A stretch of DNA of 64,000 nucleotides from Xylocopa sonorina (taxonomy: Eukaryota > Arthropoda > Insecta > Hymenoptera > Apidae): contig NC_135200.1 of assembly GCF_050948175.1 (NCBI RefSeq), positions 1,550,001-1,614,000 on the forward strand. Direction: 5' to 3'. Every line of letters starts with the position of its first letter. The stretch's first letter is position 1. Under the pieces are notes generated by a model. It ran no database searches. It saw only the letters and a program-made list of their open reading frames with translations, and was not told the DNA's origin. The position numbers and the translations under genes were made by a program. Positions 59,333-64,000 of the stretch are shown piece after piece.

Positions 59333-62300
59333 CTTATTGCAAGATATTTTATCCAGTGTGCATTTGCCGTATAAATCGCGGCAGATGTTTTCTTTGGAAT
59401 TTATATATTTTTTACAATCGAACTGTTAATTGCATTTAGAATGCAGTCTTTAAAGAGGAGCTCGGTTAACAAATTTTTTTTTTTTTAGTTAATCGGTGTA
59501 CCTAACAATTTTTTGTTATTTGAATGTACAAAGAATTGGAAGCGTATGGAATTAATATCTCAATTTTAAAGTATGAGATAGAAGTCGTTAAAATAGTTGT
59601 TCTTTCATAAAATCGCTACTGAAATGATTATGATCTGCACGAACCGGTAATGTACTCACCTCCTTATCTGCTGGTGACTCTGTGCACATATCGATTTTCT
59701 TCAGCAATTATAAACATGCGTCATATCAAAACGATAAGCGGTATGTCATCTATCAGACATGTTTCTGAAACTTCGTAATATCTTGTCTTTTTTTTCGTTA
59801 TTTTCAAAAGTTTCGATAATTACTGGTACATGGACACTCCTTTTACGGGACTATGCGTCCTATCTTCTAAATTGTCAAAAAAATTACACGTTTTATTCTG
59901 CTTCCTATATTTCAGAGCGGATAATTTTTAAATTCGACATTCAATTCAAATAAAGAGTATTCAAGAATTCATAATAAAGTTGAAAGATGTGAACAGATGC
60001 TTTTCTTTCTCTCTTTCTTTTATTGCTATTAGCGAATTGGTTGCATCTGAACCGTTTGTGTAAGTTAGTAACAATATAACGGTTTTTATCTCTAATACGT
60101 GTCTAAATATGAGGTGACATTAGAAGAATTGAAATTTTTCTAATTAACTCTCTCGAATCTGTAAATAAATTATACAAGGTATTTTTTTACAGATATCGCC
60201 CGTTCTCTACTGCTTTCTCGATACTCATTCTTTAGAATTAATTTCTTGTACTACCACTGGTTGATGTTCAACTGAGGATAGTTGAACATTTTTCTTACAC
60301 TTTATGTAGTTGGTTGTTTCCTGCTTGTATTGAAAGAACTTTGAAATTGCGCTCATAATCTCCACAGGAAACTTTTCAAACGATTCTATTGTTATCTCTG
60401 CGGATACGTATAATGGTTGATAATTAATATTATCTATCAAGAGTTGTTCCAACGGAATAGTGATTCATATTATAACTGAAGTAATAATGGTTCTAATAAA
60501 TAGTTACATTTAAGATTGGTACTGATATTTTTAATCGTTCATATATTTACAAAAGATGTTACAATTTTAAAGGAAATTTTATGCATACGAACTCCCAATT
60601 AAATGTATTTTCTAACCACAAGTATTGTCGTAGGTAACTTACTTTCCGCATATTGAATCTATAACATGATTATTAATAAATAAATATAATTTGTTATTTG
60701 AACAGTAAATAAGTACATCAGTGTGTAAGATATAATACGAAGATTATAAGATCGATCGAGCGAAAAATGAATGTACAGCTGATAAATTTCAAATTTATTA
60801 GATAAGAAATCGTATAAATTAATTATGTATTCTAATTTCTTTTGTATTTTGTTTTTTACTGTTTGTTGATACTTAATTCATATAGGGCCGTACATTCGTC
60901 TATGGACATAAAATACGTCGCTTGAATTACAAACGTGATAACAAGATTTATAAATAAACCAGAGTCGTGCAACAGTTTATCAGAGAACTATATAATGCGA
61001 CCCCGTTATTCAATAACGAACAGTTAATATATTATATAATTTTTGCCGACGGAAATGACTGAATGCTTTTGTCGCGATCACTTGTAATTAATCAGTAAAA
61101 TTTGTAACTTTGTAAAGCAATACTCGTACGATTGCATTACACGTGTACTTAGGTTTGATAATGGTTTGAATCGTTGGAATTGATTACGTGTACTTGATAC
61201 GGTTTTCGTTCCTTAAGACCTTGTTATCATCTGCTATTCTGTGAATGACAGTTAATATGTATTTATTTAAATAACTTGTATACGTTATCTTAAAATATGG
61301 AGTATACAACTCGCATACCGATGAATATGATAATGTGATAAATTTTCATGTCTTTGAATTTTTTTGTTTTTCTGTAATATTACAGATCAATTTTATGCAA
61401 TTTTTTCTGTAGAACGAAAGAAAATTGTAATTCATGGAAAAGCGCAATAGTTTTGGTATATCGTGTATCTTCGTTTTTTCTTTTCTTTAGATATACTACC
61501 TCATATTTTAAAGAAATATCTTGATTTATCGAACGCACACTTATCTTGGTGCGAATGCAAGCAGGGGTCAATTTTTCATCATTTTCTGCGTGGTTAAAGT
61601 GTTCTAATCTTCCAGGAAAGTGTGTGCAAGTAACGAAACGGTGGTACTATTGTTTACATTATTCTACAAAGAATACATATTTTCTGGGAATAATTCAGCA
61701 TTGAAAGTGCTGAAACAAAAAATTAACAATACAGCAATTGATAATGAAAACATAAATTACAAAATTAAACAAACGAGAGTAGTGTTAAATGCACGCAAAC
61801 GATTAAAAATTTATTAATTTAAATGTTTAAAATATATAGATGAGTGAGAACAAAATTAATAACAATTTTTGACAAAACCGCGTCAATCGTACTTGCAATA
61901 AATATGGTTTGAAAATTCCATTTTTAGAAATTATATTAAAGAAGCTGCAACGATAACGTCCGCGACGTATGGCAGAAACAATAATAAAATGTATAGATTT
62001 TTAAGTTGGTGAAATTACACAAACGATTGCGCTTTACGATCCGCCGTACATGAATACTGATATTGATACTTTTAACGATACTAATACGGGTCTATTAATC
62101 GTACACTTGATGTATTCCGTATACCTGACTTGCATAGTAATCTTGATTGTAATGTTGTATTTGTATGTACAGACAGATTGAAGAATTACTAAATACATTT
62201 AATCTAACATCAGTGATTCGGATATTTTCGATATTTAAAATAATAAAATTGTTCTCCATCCGTTTTAAACTGTTATACCAACTTTAGAGAGACAAGAAAT

Positions 62301-64000
62301 GTGAAATTAAAAAATGTACATGTATAAATATACTTTTGACAAAGTATAGTGGATTATGTGAACCGTTCATTTGACAAGGTTCATTAAATCCCAAAAAGCA
62401 AAAAGTGCAAGACCAATTGAGTAAATTATTCTTTTGTATCAAAATTGAACGAAAATTCAGAGGTTGGCGAGAATATAGATGTGTGTAATTATACAGTTTG
62501 ATTATTGATTTCCAGGATGATTCTATAATATTATATAATAGGATGAAGTGAGAATGGCGTCACGCGTGGACGGATGAAACGTTCCGAAACTGGAGCTCGC
62601 CAAGGAGAGGAGTCGCGGACGAATCTGTTTGCCGAGAACCTGACAGTCGAAGTTGATACGAACGGATGTTCGTAGGTTAAAAAAAGCGCAAATTATGGAG
62701 CTGCTGGACGTGAACGTATCCAATCCGAAAGCAGGACGGCGCAGGAAGTGTTAGTATTCACGCATAATCTTGGTGATCATAATCTATGGAGTTAGGTGAC
62801 GCTAGTGTTCGAATTTATGTATTTAGATCTATTGGGGATGATGAGGAGACGTGACGTGAAATGGCAACATATGTAATTAGAGTATTTGGTTAGTTATTGC
62901 TACGAGAGGGAAATCATTTATTTGAATAGTCGTGATAAATATCTATTAAATAAATGTTATACAAATGTTTCTAATTTCCTTTAGAAAATATTATTATAAA
63001 CTTCAGTTTTTTATTCTTATTTAACCCATCTAAATTATTATATTTAACGGGGAAAGGAAGGAGCCACCTAGATTCCTGGTGTCTGTGTTTGACCGTGATG
63101 AATCTGCAATAACGAGAACTATTTTCTCGATGAGGGGAAAGGTTGTTACTTTTCTTTTAATTAAAACTGGTAGTTACCGATCGGCACGGCCCGAGTCAGT
63201 TTAAACAGAAACTTTAATCACTTTACGACTGGTGGATTTAAAAAGTAAGTTGCGATCTTTGATCAACGCCGGAGTAACCGTGGAAAACTTCCGTTTCCGT
63301 CATTCGCAACTGTTCGCGCAGTCGACGGTGTTGATTTATCGTCGCCGTTCGTGGGTACCAGCAATTTGTGTCTTTAATCGCTGAAAGACAAACGTGGTTC
63401 TACCATTGACTCGTACAGGGGGATGCATCGTGTTTGGCATAACCAGCGCACGTTACGCGGTTACAAGGATCGCGCGTGCCGGTCTACCAGGATGCGTAAC
63501 GGCACAGCCAACCTATACTATATAAATATATTGTTTTCAGTGGCAAATGTTGCTTTTCAAAATCTTTCGTCAACATCTAACCTTGTTTTTTCAATTCTTC
63601 CAATTACGAGCGTTTTGCTTTTATTTTCCCGTTGGGTTTTCTGATTGCATATTATCAAATTTCGACGAGCAAGTTTAGAGTGCAATACTCCCACGAGCAG
63701 AAAGCTGTAAAAAATTGTGAAAAAAGAAGAAACAACTATTCAAACACAGGAACGCAGATAACCGCGATTGATGCAGCCGATATGTACGCCCCGTAATTTG
63801 CAGAAACGTTATTTCCGGGCTCTCTTTCACTTCATTTCCTGTTTCTGTTAGATTTTTTCACGTATACTGTATTTTATGCACATTTCATATCCTTTATCGA
63901 ACGTATTCACTATATATAATACAATACCAGCTGATACGTTTAGAACACAGACTTTGAATAATTTCGAAGAAGGGTGAAGGACGTTACCATCGTCGTTCGT
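59333..64000. other. No supported gene
   Basis: About 4.7 kb, mostly AT-rich. A minus-strand frame at 60225-60452 ends in a protein-like stretch but has no ATG or acceptor that keeps it open. Less AT-rich patches at 62520-62760 and 63040-63500 contain no supported exon. It may be intron or intergenic sequence of a gene to the right of the window. Confidence 0.4.

Noticed and set aside
60225..60452. 75-codon minus-strand frame ending VVVQEINSKE
   Set aside because: No ATG at its start, an in-frame stop just upstream and no acceptor between them; it could only be a terminal exon and no partner was found.
1..64000. tRNA, rRNA and CRISPR features
   Set aside because: No GGTTCRANTCC-type B box in a cloverleaf context, no rRNA segments and no regularly spaced repeats with unique spacers were seen.

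Overview
The window looks like nuclear DNA from an insect, most likely a hymenopteran (bee, wasp or ant). It is AT-rich, genes are split by short GT-AG introns, simple repeats are common, and one gene is the insect maternal factor exuperantia. The species call is inference. The gene models come from splice sites, reading phase and remembered family sequences; no search or transcript data were used. I assembled nine complete or near-complete protein genes plus the 3' end of a tenth.

Layout: (1) 171-931 (+), last two exons of an RPRD1A/B-type RNA polymerase II CTD-binding protein. (2) 2989-3741 (-), CNEP1R1, regulatory subunit of the nuclear-envelope lipin phosphatase. (3) 5655-10353 (+), a CCDC66-type coiled-coil protein in ten coding exons. 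(4) 10501-11590 (+), an unrecognised basic protein starting 147 bp after the CCDC66 stop. (5) 11591-16574, about 5 kb with no supported gene. (6) 16575-18674 (-), a LYRIC/metadherin-like membrane protein. (7) 19360-21288 (-), RNPC3, the U11/U12 65 kDa minor-spliceosome protein. (8) 22173-26556 and 27798-33556 (+), two tandem DDX5/DDX17/Rm62-type DEAD-box helicases. (9) 35642-38248 (+), ethanolamine-phosphate cytidylyltransferase. (10) 40974-48124 (-), a zona pellucida domain membrane protein with a 4.3 kb first intron. (11) 51988-53780 (-), exuperantia. (12) 53781-64000, no supported coding gene but a sharply bounded GC-rich insertion.

Many of the genes share an RNA theme (CTD binding, minor spliceosome, two DEAD-box helicases, an mRNA-localisation factor), but nothing suggests co-regulation beyond head-to-head promoters at 3742-5654 and 21289-22172.

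The most unusual material is the helicase pair and its surroundings. Both copies appear to have the start codon split by an intron (AT|G). They differ by three introns lost or gained in the catalytic core. Intron 1 of the second copy holds a piggyBac-type MITE and, beside it, a 262 bp nearly identical copy of its own helicase exon lying between 44 bp inverted repeats. Other candidate mobile pieces are a 126 bp-arm foldback element at 4177-4546 and a roughly 520 bp GC-rich insertion flanked by 10 bp direct repeats at 58793-59332.
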